A stretch of 64,000 nt of DNA from Streptomyces roseus (GTDB lineage: Bacteria > Actinomycetota > Actinomycetes > Streptomycetales > Streptomycetaceae), in assembly GCF_001044425.1 (NCBI RefSeq), contig NZ_LFML01000056.1, positions 25,387-89,386 of the forward strand, in the 5' to 3' direction. The notes under the pieces were generated by a model, which did not search any database, was not told where the DNA came from, and worked only from the letters and a program-made list of their open reading frames with translations. Positions 25,799-34,200 of this stretch are shown piece by piece. The first letter of the stretch is position 1; each line of letters begins with the position of its first letter. Made by a program: the position numbers and the translations under genes.

Positions 25799-27427
25799 TC
25801 ACAACGCCCACCACGTGCACGAATCCGGCGGCAGCAGCACGGTCCGGCCGTCGGTCTCCACCGGCGCGCTGGACAGGACGGGACGCCCCGGCGCGGGGAG
25901 TTCGAGCGGCTCGGAGCGGCTGTTGAGGGTGCAGGCGAACCCGGGCCGGGTGAAGAGGAGCACGCCCTCGGGCGCGGGCAGCCAGGTCAGCGGCCCGGCG
26001 TCGGGGGAGCCGAGGCCGGGCAGCGCGCGGCGCAGCTCCAGGGCGGCGCGGTACAGCTCCAGCGTCGAGTGGGGGTCGCCGGTCTGGGCGGCCACGCTGA
26101 GCGGGGCCCAGTCGGCGGGCTGCGGGAGCCAGCTGCCGGCCGGCCCGAACCCGTACGGGGGCCGCTCGCCGGACCAGGGCAGCGGGATCCGGCAGCCGTC
26201 GCGCAGCCCGTCCTGCCCCGCGGAGCGCAGGAAAGCGGGGTCCTGGCGCAGGCCGTCGGGGAGGTCGGCGACCTCGGGCAGGCCGAGCTCCTCGCCCTGG
26301 TAGAGGTACGCCGACCCGGGCAGGGCGAGCATCAGCAGCGCGGCGGCCCGGGCGCGGGCCAGGCCCCGGGCGCCGCCCCCGTACCTGGTCACCTGGCGTA
26401 CGACGTCGTGGTTGGAGAGCACCCAGGTGGTGGTGGCGCCGACGGAGGCCGTGGCCGCCAGGGACTCGTCGATCACGGTCCGCATCGCCGAGGTGTCCCA
26501 GGGGCAGTTCAGGAAGCGGAAGTTGAAGGCCTGGTGCATCTCGTCGGGCCGCACGTACAGGGCGAGCCGCTCGGAGGTCGGGGCCCAGGCCTCGGCGACC
26601 CCGATGCGGGGGCCCTCGTAGGAGTCGAGCAGCCGCCGCCAGGAGCGGTGGATCTCGTGCACGCCGTCCTGGTCGAAGAAGGGGAGCGGCTCGGTGCCGA
26701 TCAAGGTGGCCTGGGCGCCGCGGCCGATGTCGGGCATACCGGGCGCCTTGACCATGCCGTGGGCCACGTCGATGCGGAACCCGTCGACGCCGAGGTCGAG
26801 CCAGAAGCGCAGGACGGAGGAGAACTCCTCGGCCACCTCGGGGTGCTCCCAGTTCAGATCCGGCTGCTCGGGGGCGAAGAGGTGCAGGTACCAGGCCCCG
26901 TCGGAGGTGCGGGACCAGGCGGGGCCGCCGAAGACGGACTCCCAGTCGTTGGGCGGGAGCTCCCCGCCCGGTCCGCGGCCGGGGCGGAAGTGGTAGCGGT
27001 CGCGGGCCCCGGCCGCGGGGTCGGCGAGGGCCTCCCGGAACCAGGGGTGCCGCTCGGAGGTGTGGTTGGGCACCACGTCCACGATGACCCGCAGGCCCAG
27101 GGCGTGGGCGGAGCGGACGAGCTCGTCGGCGTCGGACAGGTCCCCGAAGAGGGGGTCGACGGCCCGGTAGTCGGCGACGTCGTAGCCGCCGTCGGCCTGC
27201 GGGGAGACGTAGAAGGGGGTGAGCCACACGGCGTCGACTCCGAGCCGGGCCAGGTGGGGCAGGCGGGCGCGCACCCCCTGGAGGTCGCCGATGCCGTCGC
27301 CGTCGCTGTCGGCGAAGGACCGGACGTACACCTGGTAGATGACGGCATCGCGCCACCAGCCGCCGCCGCTTGCGGTCTCCTTGCTGGAAGCGCTTGCAAG
27401 CCGGGGGGCGGTCAGCTCATGGGTCAT
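25799..27427 (-). CDS. GH13 alpha-glucosidase, cytoplasmic (first copy)
   Basis: A 542-residue glycoside hydrolase family 13 protein without a signal peptide. Start ATG 27427 (MTHELTAPRL). Domain order is the usual TIM barrel with insert, then a beta domain. Catalytic motifs: DGFRIDVAHG (Asp nucleophile), IGVAEAW (Glu acid), LSNHDVV (Asp). ELGVDAVW-like LGVDAVWLTPFY and DVVPNH are the flanking GH13 regions. It hydrolyses alpha-1,4 links of imported maltose and maltodextrins to glucose. It is divergent from malE over a 222-bp control region. It is a clear paralogue of the gene at 30885-32492. The predicted operator at 27380-27400 lies inside its first codons. Confidence 0.92.
   Translation of the reverse strand: MTHELTAPRLASASSKETASGGGWWRDAVIYQVYVRSFADSDGDGIGDLQGVRARLPHLARLGVDAVWLTPFYVSPQADGGYDVADYRAVDPLFGDLSDADELVRSAHALGLRVIVDVVPNHTSERHPWFREALADPAAGARDRYHFRPGRGPGGELPPNDWESVFGGPAWSRTSDGAWYLHLFAPEQPDLNWEHPEVAEEFSSVLRFWLDLGVDGFRIDVAHGMVKAPGMPDIGRGAQATLIGTEPLPFFDQDGVHEIHRSWRRLLDSYEGPRIGVAEAWAPTSERLALYVRPDEMHQAFNFRFLNCPWDTSAMRTVIDESLAATASVGATTTWVLSNHDVVRQVTRYGGGARGLARARAAALLMLALPGSAYLYQGEELGLPEVADLPDGLRQDPAFLRSAGQDGLRDGCRIPLPWSGERPPYGFGPAGSWLPQPADWAPLSVAAQTGDPHSTLELYRAALELRRALPGLGSPDAGPLTWLPAPEGVLLFTRPGFACTLNSRSEPLELPAPGRPVLSSAPVETDGRTVLLPPDSCTWWAL
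27380..27400. promoter_or_regulatory. LacI-type operator candidate within GH13 start
   Basis: CTTGC-N11-GCAAG (21 bp), in the coding start of the first GH13 gene. It has the same arms and spacing as the site at 27545-27565 in front of malE. A regulator bound here could act as a roadblock. The match might also be chance, since it codes for Ala-Ser-rich residues. Confidence 0.5.
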
Positions 27428-27544
27428 ATCGGGGTCAACGCGCGTACATGCCCCCTGGTTGCGGGCCTGATGCCCCGAAGGAAGTTCGAACATCCAGCAA
27501 GCGGCGGCAACCGTCAGGACACACGGATGTAACGATCGGCCGTG

Positions 27545-27565
27545 CTTGCAGAAAATTGCCGCAAG
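27545..27565. promoter_or_regulatory. MalR/LacI operator candidate upstream of malE
   Basis: CTTGC-N11-GCAAG inverted repeat, 21 bp, centred ~95 bp before the malE start, in the gap between divergent GH13 and malE. A looser copy (CTTGT…GCAAC, 27587-27606) follows. LacI-type proteins bind such sites, and Streptomyces starch and maltose genes are known to carry TTGC/GCAA-type operators. Confidence 0.65.
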
Positions 27566-27649
27566 CTCTTTCGGTCGGCTTTCAGGCTTGTTACGTTCCC
27601 TGCAACTCGGGACCGCGAGGGCGCGGCCGGGATCATCGAAGGAGTTCAT

Positions 27650-28921
27650 ATGCGGCGTGGCATAGCGGCCACCGCGCTGGTCGCGACCCTGGCGCTCGCG
27701 GCGACGGCTTGCGGCGGTGACGACAAGGGCGGCGACGAGACCAAGGCCGGCGGGGAGCTCTCCGGCACGGTCACGTGGTGGGACACCTCGAACGACGCCG
27801 AGAAGGCCAGCTTCCAGAAGATCGCCGAGGCGTTCACCGCGAAGCACCCGAAGGTCACCGTCAAGTACGTCAACGTCCCGTACGGCGACGCGCAGAACAA
27901 GGTCAAGAACGCCTTCAGCAGCGGTTCCGAAGCCCCTGACGTGATCCGCGCCGACGTCGGCTGGGTCGCCGACTTCGCCTCGCTCGGCTACCTCGACGAG
28001 GTGCCGGCCGAGACGGCCAAGAAGGTCGACGCCGAGTTCCTGCCCCAGGCCGCGGCCAGCGGCAAGTACGAGGGCAAGACCTACGCCGTCCCGCAGGTCA
28101 TCGACACCCTCGGCCTCTTCTACAACAAGAAGATGCTCGCCGACGCCGGCGTCCAGCCCCCCAAGACCCTGGAGGAGCTGAAGACCGCCTCCGCCGCGAT
28201 CAAGGCGAAGACCGGCAAGGCCGGCCTCTACCTGCGCGGCGACGACTCGTACTGGTTCCTCCCGCTCATCTACGGTGAGGGCGGCGACCTGGTCGACGCG
28301 AAGACCAAGACGGTCACCGTCGACAACCCGGCCGGCGTCAAGGCGTTCAAGACCGCCCGCGACCTGGTCACCTCGGGCGCGGCGATCACCAACGCCACCG
28401 ACGGCTGGACCAACATGCAGACCGCCTTCAAGTCGGGCGAGGCCGCGATGATGATCAACGGTCCGTGGGCCGTCGCCGACACCTACGCCGGCGACCAGTT
28501 CAAGGACAAGGCCAACCTCGGCGTCGCCGCCGTCCCGGCCGGCTCCGCCAAGGCCGGTGCCCCGCAGGGCGGCCACGACCTCGCCGTCTACGCCGGTTCC
28601 AAGAACCGCGCCGCCGCGCACGCCTTCGTCGAGTACATGACCTCGCAGGACGTGCAGGTGCAGTCCACCAAGGAGCTCAGCCTGCTCCCCACCCGGACCG
28701 CCGCCTACGAGCAGCCGGACGTCAAGTCCAGCGAGATGGTCCAGTTCTTCAAGCCGGCCGTGGACAAGGCCGTCGAGCGCGCCTGGATCCCGGAGAACGG
28801 CTCCCTCTTCGAGCCGCTGAAGGTCGAGTACACCAAGGCGATCACCGGGGCGTCGAGCCCGGAGGACGCGGCCAAGGCGGCCGGCGTCGAGTTCCGCAAG
28901 ATCCTCAAGGGCTGGAAGTAG
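27650..28921 (+). CDS. malE: Maltose/maltodextrin-binding lipoprotein
   Basis: A 423-residue extracellular solute-binding protein of ABC family 1. ATG 27650 follows AAGGAG by five bases. The signal peptide ends in a lipobox-like ATAC-GG (Cys ~20), so the protein is tethered to the outside of the membrane. The body has the usual family features: GTVTWWDTSNDAEKA, VIRADVGWVADFA, YAVPQVIDTLGLFYNK, AMMINGPWAV. It binds maltose and maltodextrins for the MalFG permease, encoded directly downstream. It is the first gene of the malEFG-GH13-LacI run. Confidence 0.95.
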   Translation: MRRGIAATALVATLALAATACGGDDKGGDETKAGGELSGTVTWWDTSNDAEKASFQKIAEAFTAKHPKVTVKYVNVPYGDAQNKVKNAFSSGSEAPDVIRADVGWVADFASLGYLDEVPAETAKKVDAEFLPQAAASGKYEGKTYAVPQVIDTLGLFYNKKMLADAGVQPPKTLEELKTASAAIKAKTGKAGLYLRGDDSYWFLPLIYGEGGDLVDAKTKTVTVDNPAGVKAFKTARDLVTSGAAITNATDGWTNMQTAFKSGEAAMMINGPWAVADTYAGDQFKDKANLGVAAVPAGSAKAGAPQGGHDLAVYAGSKNRAAAHAFVEYMTSQDVQVQSTKELSLLPTRTAAYEQPDVKSSEMVQFFKPAVDKAVERAWIPENGSLFEPLKVEYTKAITGASSPEDAAKAAGVEFRKILKGWK

Positions 28922-28929
28922 TAGGAGCG

Positions 28930-29958
28930 ATGGCTGCTGACACCAGCCAGTCGGTGGCGAAGGCCGCGGGCGGCGACGGAGGAGACTCCGTCGCGGCCCG
29001 CGGCCGGAGCCGCAGGACTGACAGCGCGAAGCGGGGCGGCCTGGGGCGCGCCCTGGCCACCCACTGGTACGCCTGGGCCATGGTCGCCCCGGTGGTGCTC
29101 GTCCTCGGCGTGATCATCGGCTGGCCGCTCGCCCGCGGCGTCTACCTGTCGCTGACCGACGCCAACGAGCGCAACGTCGGCCGTACGATCGGCGCCAACC
29201 ACATTGAGGCCACGTACACGTTCGTCGGCCTCGACAACTACGCCGACGTCCTGGCCGACCCGGTGTTCCTGCAGCGGCTGGTGTGGACGGTGGTGTGGAC
29301 CGTCCTGTGCGTGTCGATCACCTTCACGCTCGGACTGGCCCTGGCCAACATGCTCAACCGGGACTTCCGGGGCCGCGCCGCCTACCGGATGGCGCTCATC
29401 CTGCCCTGGGCCGTCCCCGGCTTCGTCTCCGTCTTCGCCTGGCGGTTCCTGTTCAACCGCGACAGCGGCATCCTGAACAAGATCCTCGACGGGGGCGGCA
29501 TTTCCGCGGTCCCGTGGCTCGACGACCCGACGTGGGCCAAGTTCTCGGTCGTCGCCGTCAACGTCTGGCTCGGCGTCCCCTTCATGATGGTCGCCCTGCT
29601 CGGCGGGCTGCAGTCGATCCCCGGCGAGCTGTACGAGGCCGCCGAGATGGACGGCGCCACCGCCTGGCAGCGGTTCAGGCACATCACCCTGCCCGGACTG
29701 CGGGCGGTGAGCATGACCGTGATCCTGCTCTCCACCATCTGGACCTTCAACATGTTCCCGGTGATCTTCCTGCTGACGCGGGGCGGACCGGGCGACTCCA
29801 CGGAGATCCTGGTGACCCAGGCCTTCCGGGAGGCGTTCGTGGCCAGCCCCCGCGACTTCGCGGGCTCCGCCACCTGGGGCGTGCTCATCCTCGCCCTGCT
29901 CATGATCTTCGCGCTGGTCTACCGGCGCTCGCTGCGCAAGCAGGGAGAGGTGTGGTGA
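28930..29958 (+). CDS. malF: Maltose ABC transporter permease MalF
   Basis: A 342-residue inner-membrane permease with six hydrophobic segments and a basic, soluble N-terminus of ~35 residues. The coupling-loop motif for the ATPase is ELYEAAEMDGATAWQRFRHI. ATG 28930 lies eight bases after the malE stop, with GTAGGAG before it. It is shorter than enterobacterial MalF because it lacks the large periplasmic loop, as in other Streptomyces. It pairs with MalG. Confidence 0.95.
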   Translation: MAADTSQSVAKAAGGDGGDSVAARGRSRRTDSAKRGGLGRALATHWYAWAMVAPVVLVLGVIIGWPLARGVYLSLTDANERNVGRTIGANHIEATYTFVGLDNYADVLADPVFLQRLVWTVVWTVLCVSITFTLGLALANMLNRDFRGRAAYRMALILPWAVPGFVSVFAWRFLFNRDSGILNKILDGGGISAVPWLDDPTWAKFSVVAVNVWLGVPFMMVALLGGLQSIPGELYEAAEMDGATAWQRFRHITLPGLRAVSMTVILLSTIWTFNMFPVIFLLTRGGPGDSTEILVTQAFREAFVASPRDFAGSATWGVLILALLMIFALVYRRSLRKQGEVW

Positions 29959-30809
29959 CCGTGACGACCCCGCGCACACGCATCAGGGGGCAGCGCTCCC
30001 CGCTCGCCTCCGCCGCACTGCACGCCACCCTGATCGTGGCGTCCGTGATCGCCGTCTTCCCGGTGCTGTGGGTCCTGCTGACCTCGATCAAGCCCGCGAA
30101 GCACGCCATCTCCACGGACTTCGTCAAGGAACCGACCCTGGAGAACTACCGCTACCTGGTGGAGTCGACCTCCTTCTTCACCTGGTTCGGCAACTCCGTG
30201 CTCGTGGCCGGCATCACCACCGTCCTCGGCGTGTTCATCGCCGCCACGACCGGCTACGCCGTCAGCCGGTTCAAGTTCCCCGGCATGAAGCCGCTGATGT
30301 GGACCCTGCTCATCACGCAGATGTTCCCGATGGCCATCCTGATCGTCCCGCTCTACAACCTCATGGGCGACCTGGGACTGCTCAACCAGCCGCTCGGGCT
30401 GATCATCACGTACCTCACCATCGCCGTGCCGTTCTGCGCCTGGATGATGAAGGGGTTCTTCGACAACATCCCGGTCGAGATCGACGAATCCGGGCGCGTC
30501 GACGGGCTCAACCCCTTCGGCACCTTCTGGCGCCTGATCCTGCCGCTGGCCAAGCCCGGCCTCGCCGTCACCGGCTTCTACTCGTTCATCACCGCCTGGG
30601 GCGAGGTCGCGTACGCCTCCGCCTTCATGGTCGGCGACGAACACCTCACCCTCGCCGGAGGCCTGCAGACCTTCGTCACGCAGTACACCTCCAACTGGGG
30701 TGCGATGAGCGCCGCATCGGTCCTCATCGCCATCCCGGCGGCCATCTTCTTCCTCTTCGCCCAGCGTCACCTCGTCGCCGGGATGACGGCAGGCGCGACC
30801 AAGGGCTGA
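29955..30809 (+). CDS. malG: Maltose ABC transporter permease MalG
   Basis: A 284-residue inner-membrane permease with six segments. It overlaps malF by GTGA, so GTG 29955 is the start. The coupling loop is NIPVEIDESGRVDGLNPF (the EAA-type loop). No ATPase gene follows. In Streptomyces the shared ATPase MsiK, encoded elsewhere, is known to drive maltose and cellobiose importers, and it is the likely partner here. Confidence 0.95.
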   Translation: MTVTTPRTRIRGQRSPLASAALHATLIVASVIAVFPVLWVLLTSIKPAKHAISTDFVKEPTLENYRYLVESTSFFTWFGNSVLVAGITTVLGVFIAATTGYAVSRFKFPGMKPLMWTLLITQMFPMAILIVPLYNLMGDLGLLNQPLGLIITYLTIAVPFCAWMMKGFFDNIPVEIDESGRVDGLNPFGTFWRLILPLAKPGLAVTGFYSFITAWGEVAYASAFMVGDEHLTLAGGLQTFVTQYTSNWGAMSAASVLIAIPAAIFFLFAQRHLVAGMTAGATKG

Positions 30810-30884
30810 CCCCCCTTCCGCGAGCCAGGGCCGACCACCCTGCCTGCCCCCTCCCACCCCCGGCCCGATCTCTCCAAGGACGAC

Positions 30885-32492
30885 ATGACCCAGCACCTCG
30901 CCGACGCACTGCCTTCGGACAGTGGCCTTCCCACCACCACCGGCACCGCGCCCGGCTGGTGGAGAGAAGCGGTGATCTACCAGGTCTATCCGCGCAGCTT
31001 CGCCGACTCCAACGGGGACGGCATGGGGGACCTCGAAGGCATCCGCAGCCGACTGCCGTACCTCAAGGAGCTGGGCGTCGACGCCGTCTGGCTCAGCCCC
31101 TTCTACGCCTCCCCGCAGGCCGACGCCGGATACGACGTCGCCGACTACCGGGCCATCGACCCGATGTTCGGGACCCTGCACGACGCCGACGCCGTGATCC
31201 GCGAAGCCCACGGGCTGGGCCTGCGCATCATCGTGGACCTCGTCCCCAACCACTGCTCCGACCAGCACGAATGGTTCAAGCAGGCGCTCCGGGAGGGCCC
31301 CGGCACCCCGCTGCGCGAGCGCTTCCACTTCCGGCCGGGGCGGGGGGCCGACGGCTCCGAGCCTCCGAACGACTGGGAGTCGATCTTCGGCGGCCCGGCG
31401 TGGACGCGGGTCGCGGACGGCGAGTGGTACCTGCACCTCTTCGCCCCCGAGCAGCCCGACTTCAACTGGGAACACCCCGCCGTCCAGGACGAGTTCCGCT
31501 CCATCCTGCGCTTCTGGCTCGACCTGGGCGCCGACGGCTTCCGCATCGACGTGGCCCACGGCCTGGTGAAGGCCCCCGGCCTGCCCGACCTCGGCCGCGA
31601 CGAGCAGCTCAAGCTGCTCGGCAACCAGGTGCTGCCCTTCTTCGACCAGGACGGGGTCCACGAGATCTACCGCTCCTGGCGCAAGGTGCTCGACGAGTAC
31701 GCCGGCGACCGCATCGGCGTCGCCGAGGCCTGGACCCCGAGCGCGGACCGCACGGCCCTCTACCTGCGCCCCGACGAGCTGCACCAGGCGTTCAACTTCC
31801 ACTACCTGAGCACCGGGTGGGACGCCGAGGCGCTGCGCGCCGCGATCGACGACTCGCTCGACTCGATGCGCCCGGTCGGGGCGCCGACCACGTGGGTGCT
31901 GTCCAACCACGACGTCGTACGCCACCGCACGCGCTTCGGCAGCCTGGAGCGGGCGCGCGCCGCCGCGCTGCTGATGCTGGCGCTGCCGGGGTCGGCGTAC
32001 GTCTACCAGGGCGAGGAGCTCGGCCTGCCGGAGGTGACCGACCTCCCGGACGAGGTGCGCCAGGACCCCTCCTTCTTCAAGGAGAACGGGCAGGAGGGGC
32101 TGCGCGACGGCTGCCGCGTGCCCATGCCGTGGTCGGGTCGCGAGGCCCCGTACGGCTTCGGTGACGGCGGCAGCTGGCTGCCGCAGCCGGCCGAGTGGGC
32201 CGGGCTGAGCGTCGAGGCCCAGACGGGCGACCCGCACTCCACCCTGGAGCTGTACCGGGCGGCGCTGCGCATCCGCCGGGCCCACCCCGACCTGGGCGCG
32301 GGCGACGCGGTCCAGTGGCTGGAGGCGCCGCAGGGCGTACTGGCGTTCCGGCGCGGGGGCTTCGTCTGCACGGCCAACACCACGGGTGAGCCGGTACGGA
32401 TGCCCGCGCCGGGGACGGTACTGCTGGCGAGCGGCGAGGTGACGGACCCCGGGGTCCTCGGGGCCGACACGGCGGTGTGGTGGCAGGAGTGA
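30885..32492 (+). CDS. aglA: GH13 alpha-glucosidase, cytoplasmic (second copy)
   Basis: A 535-residue glycoside hydrolase family 13 enzyme with no signal peptide. ATG 30885 follows CAAGGA. Catalytic motifs: DGFRIDVAHG, IGVAEAW and LSNHDVV, the same as in the paralogue at 25799-27427. It cuts maltose and short maltodextrins brought in by MalEFG. It lies 75 bp after malG, as aglA does in S. coelicolor, so it is probably part of the mal operon. It overlaps the LacI gene behind it by four bases. Which of the two copies is the ancestral aglA cannot be decided from this window; position favours this one. Confidence 0.92.
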   Translation: MTQHLADALPSDSGLPTTTGTAPGWWREAVIYQVYPRSFADSNGDGMGDLEGIRSRLPYLKELGVDAVWLSPFYASPQADAGYDVADYRAIDPMFGTLHDADAVIREAHGLGLRIIVDLVPNHCSDQHEWFKQALREGPGTPLRERFHFRPGRGADGSEPPNDWESIFGGPAWTRVADGEWYLHLFAPEQPDFNWEHPAVQDEFRSILRFWLDLGADGFRIDVAHGLVKAPGLPDLGRDEQLKLLGNQVLPFFDQDGVHEIYRSWRKVLDEYAGDRIGVAEAWTPSADRTALYLRPDELHQAFNFHYLSTGWDAEALRAAIDDSLDSMRPVGAPTTWVLSNHDVVRHRTRFGSLERARAAALLMLALPGSAYVYQGEELGLPEVTDLPDEVRQDPSFFKENGQEGLRDGCRVPMPWSGREAPYGFGDGGSWLPQPAEWAGLSVEAQTGDPHSTLELYRAALRIRRAHPDLGAGDAVQWLEAPQGVLAFRRGGFVCTANTTGEPVRMPAPGTVLLASGEVTDPGVLGADTAVWWQE

Positions 32493-33493
32493 CCTCCCCG
32501 CTCCGGCTGACGGACATCGCCGCGCAGGCCGAGGTCAGCGAGGCGACGGTCAGCCGTGTGCTCAACGGCAAGGCGGGCGTGGCGGCGAGCACCCGGCACC
32601 GGGTGCTCGCCGCCATGGACCTGCTGGGCTACGAGCGCCCGGTGCGCCTGCGCCGCCGCAGCAACGGGCTGGTCGGGCTGCTGATCCCCGAGCTGACCAA
32701 CCCCATCTTCCCGGCGTTCGCGCAGGTCATCGAGCAGGCGCTGGCGGGCCACGGCTATACGCCGGTGCTGTGCACGCAGACGCCGGGCGGGGCCACGGAG
32801 GACGAGCTGGTGGAGCAGCTGGAGGAGCGGGGGGTCACGGGGATCGTCTTCCTGTCGGGCCTGCACGCGGACGCCTCGCTGGACCCCTCCCGCTACCACC
32901 GGCTGTCCTCGCGGGGCATCCCCTTCGTCCTGATCAACGGCTTCAACGAGCACGTCAACGCCCCGTTCATCTCGCCGGACGACCGTGCGGCGGCGGACAT
33001 GGCGGTACGCCACCTCGCGGACCTGGGCCACCGGCGCATCGGCCTGGCGATAGGGCCGACCCGGTACGTCCCGTCGGCCCGCAAGGAGGCCGGTTTCACG
33101 GCGGCGCTGCCGTCGGCGGAAGCGGAGGGCCTGATCCAGCGCACGCTGTTCACGGTGGAGGGGGGCCACGCGGCGGGCGGCGCCCTGCTGGACCGCGGCT
33201 GCACGGGCATCGTGTGCGGCAGCGACCCGATGGCGCTCGGTGTGATCCGCGCGGCGAGGGAGCGGGGGCTGAGGGTTCCCGAGGACGTCTCGGTGGTCGG
33301 CTTCGACGACTCCCCGCTGATCGCCTTCACGGACCCCCCGCTGACGACGGTCCGCCAGCCGGTCCGCGCGATGGCCAATGCGGCGGTGGGCGCGCTCCTG
33401 GAGGCGGTGGCAGGCACCCCGGTCCAGCGCACGGAGTACGTCTTCCAGCCGGAACTGGTGGTCAGGGGCTCGACCGCCCAGGTCCCGGACTAG
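32489..33493 (+). CDS. LacI-family regulator, paralogue of the MalR-like gene
   Basis: A 334-residue LacI protein. GTG 32489 overlaps the GH13 stop (GTGA); two upstream GTG codons (32477, 32480) are possible. The HTH reads RLTDIAAQAEVSEATVSRV, and VSVVGFDDSPLIAFTDPPLT is identical to the protein at 24741-25772. Compared with that protein it lacks several residues in the ligand domain (~190-200: GFTAALPSAEAEG in place of a longer helix), so the inducer response may differ. It probably binds the same CTTGC-type sites. Confidence 0.9.
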   Translation: MTSPLRLTDIAAQAEVSEATVSRVLNGKAGVAASTRHRVLAAMDLLGYERPVRLRRRSNGLVGLLIPELTNPIFPAFAQVIEQALAGHGYTPVLCTQTPGGATEDELVEQLEERGVTGIVFLSGLHADASLDPSRYHRLSSRGIPFVLINGFNEHVNAPFISPDDRAAADMAVRHLADLGHRRIGLAIGPTRYVPSARKEAGFTAALPSAEAEGLIQRTLFTVEGGHAAGGALLDRGCTGIVCGSDPMALGVIRAARERGLRVPEDVSVVGFDDSPLIAFTDPPLTTVRQPVRAMANAAVGALLEAVAGTPVQRTEYVFQPELVVRGSTAQVPD

Positions 33494-33585
33494 GCCGCGT
33501 CTTTCGGATCGGGGTGGATCAGCCGGGGGTGCCAGACGCCCCGGGCCCGCCGTGATCCGAAAGGCACGGCCCAGTGGCGCGAACG

Positions 33586-33626
33586 CCGCGGGGGCGGCCG
33601 ACGTCGCCGTCGGTCCGCCCCCGCGG
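33586..33626. terminator. Bidirectional terminator
   Basis: Perfect 12-bp stem (CCGCGGGGGCGG at 33586-33597, complement at 33615-33626) with an inner CCGACG/CGTCGG stem. It lies between the LacI gene (+) and the small secreted gene (-). A further 10-bp inverted pair, CTTTCGGATC (33501-33510) with its complement at 33554-33563, encloses part of the same gap. Confidence 0.8.
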
Positions 33627-33640
33627 TGCCGTGCGCCGGA

Positions 33641-33892
33641 TCAGGCGCCGATGTGCTGCCCGGTCAGCCACTCCTTGTCGCCGCTCTTCTCGCAGGACGA
33701 GTTGTAGACCGGGCCCGCGAACGCCGGGAGGTTGTGCGGGACCGCGGCGAACGTGGAGCAGTTCGACGCGTGGGCCGCGCGGCCACCGGTGAAGTAGTCG
33801 ACGTCGAGGTCGTCGGCCAGGGCGGCACCGGCTCCGCCGAGCAGGATGCCGGCGGCCAGGACGGACGCGGTGACAGCAGAACGAATGCGCAT
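33641..33892 (-). CDS. Small secreted protein with two cysteines
   Basis: An 83-residue protein. ATG 33892 follows GGGGAG. Residues 1-~27 are a signal peptide (AVTASVLAAGILLGGAGAALA). The mature ~56 residues are acidic at first (DDLDVDYFTGG) and have two Cys (SNCSTFAAVP, NSSCEKSGDKEW), likely a disulfide. I do not recognise the family. It is divergent from the alpha-amylase gene. An amylase inhibitor would be small with disulfides (tendamistat type), but I see no sequence match, so this is not claimed. Confidence 0.7.
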   Translation of the reverse strand: MRIRSAVTASVLAAGILLGGAGAALADDLDVDYFTGGRAAHASNCSTFAAVPHNLPAFAGPVYNSSCEKSGDKEWLTGQHIGA

Positions 33893-34200
33893 GACTCCCC
33901 TAAGGATCGTCGGAAGGACGCGCTGCTGGTTCCGCGCGTCCGCCGGTCCAACCGTCCGGGAGCGCCGCCGGGAACGGGTGTTCACTCCAATGCCCGCAGC
34001 TGTATCGTTTCGACATTTTGCGCCCCCCTCGTGCGCCCCCCTGGTCGTCGGGGCCGGAACGCGCGCGCGGCCGGGCTGCCCGTCCGGCTGGACACGCCCC
34101 GGAAACAATTCTGCAATCTCTTGCGCAAACTCTTGCAGGCCTCCTACCCGGCCCCTACGGTCGCTGCAATCCCCACCTCTCCCGCCAGGAGGCCCCCCGC
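33893..34200. promoter_or_regulatory. Divergent control region before the alpha-amylase gene
   Basis: A 308-bp gap. The part next to the amylase gene has CTCTTGC twice as direct repeats (34118-34124 and 34130-34136), the palindrome TTGCGCAA (34121-34128), and CTGCAA nearby. These resemble the TTGC/GCAA elements at malE, and suggest that the same LacI-type regulators control the amylase. Confidence 0.5.

Noticed and set aside
24741..27356. A single 871-residue frame joining LacI to an upstream low-complexity region
   Set aside because: The upstream 528 codons are an out-of-frame reading of the GH13 gene. The LacI part starts naturally at GTG 25772.
33641..33892. Tendamistat-like amylase inhibitor next to the amylase gene
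   Set aside because: Only two Cys and no similarity in the known inhibitor loop; position alone is not enough.
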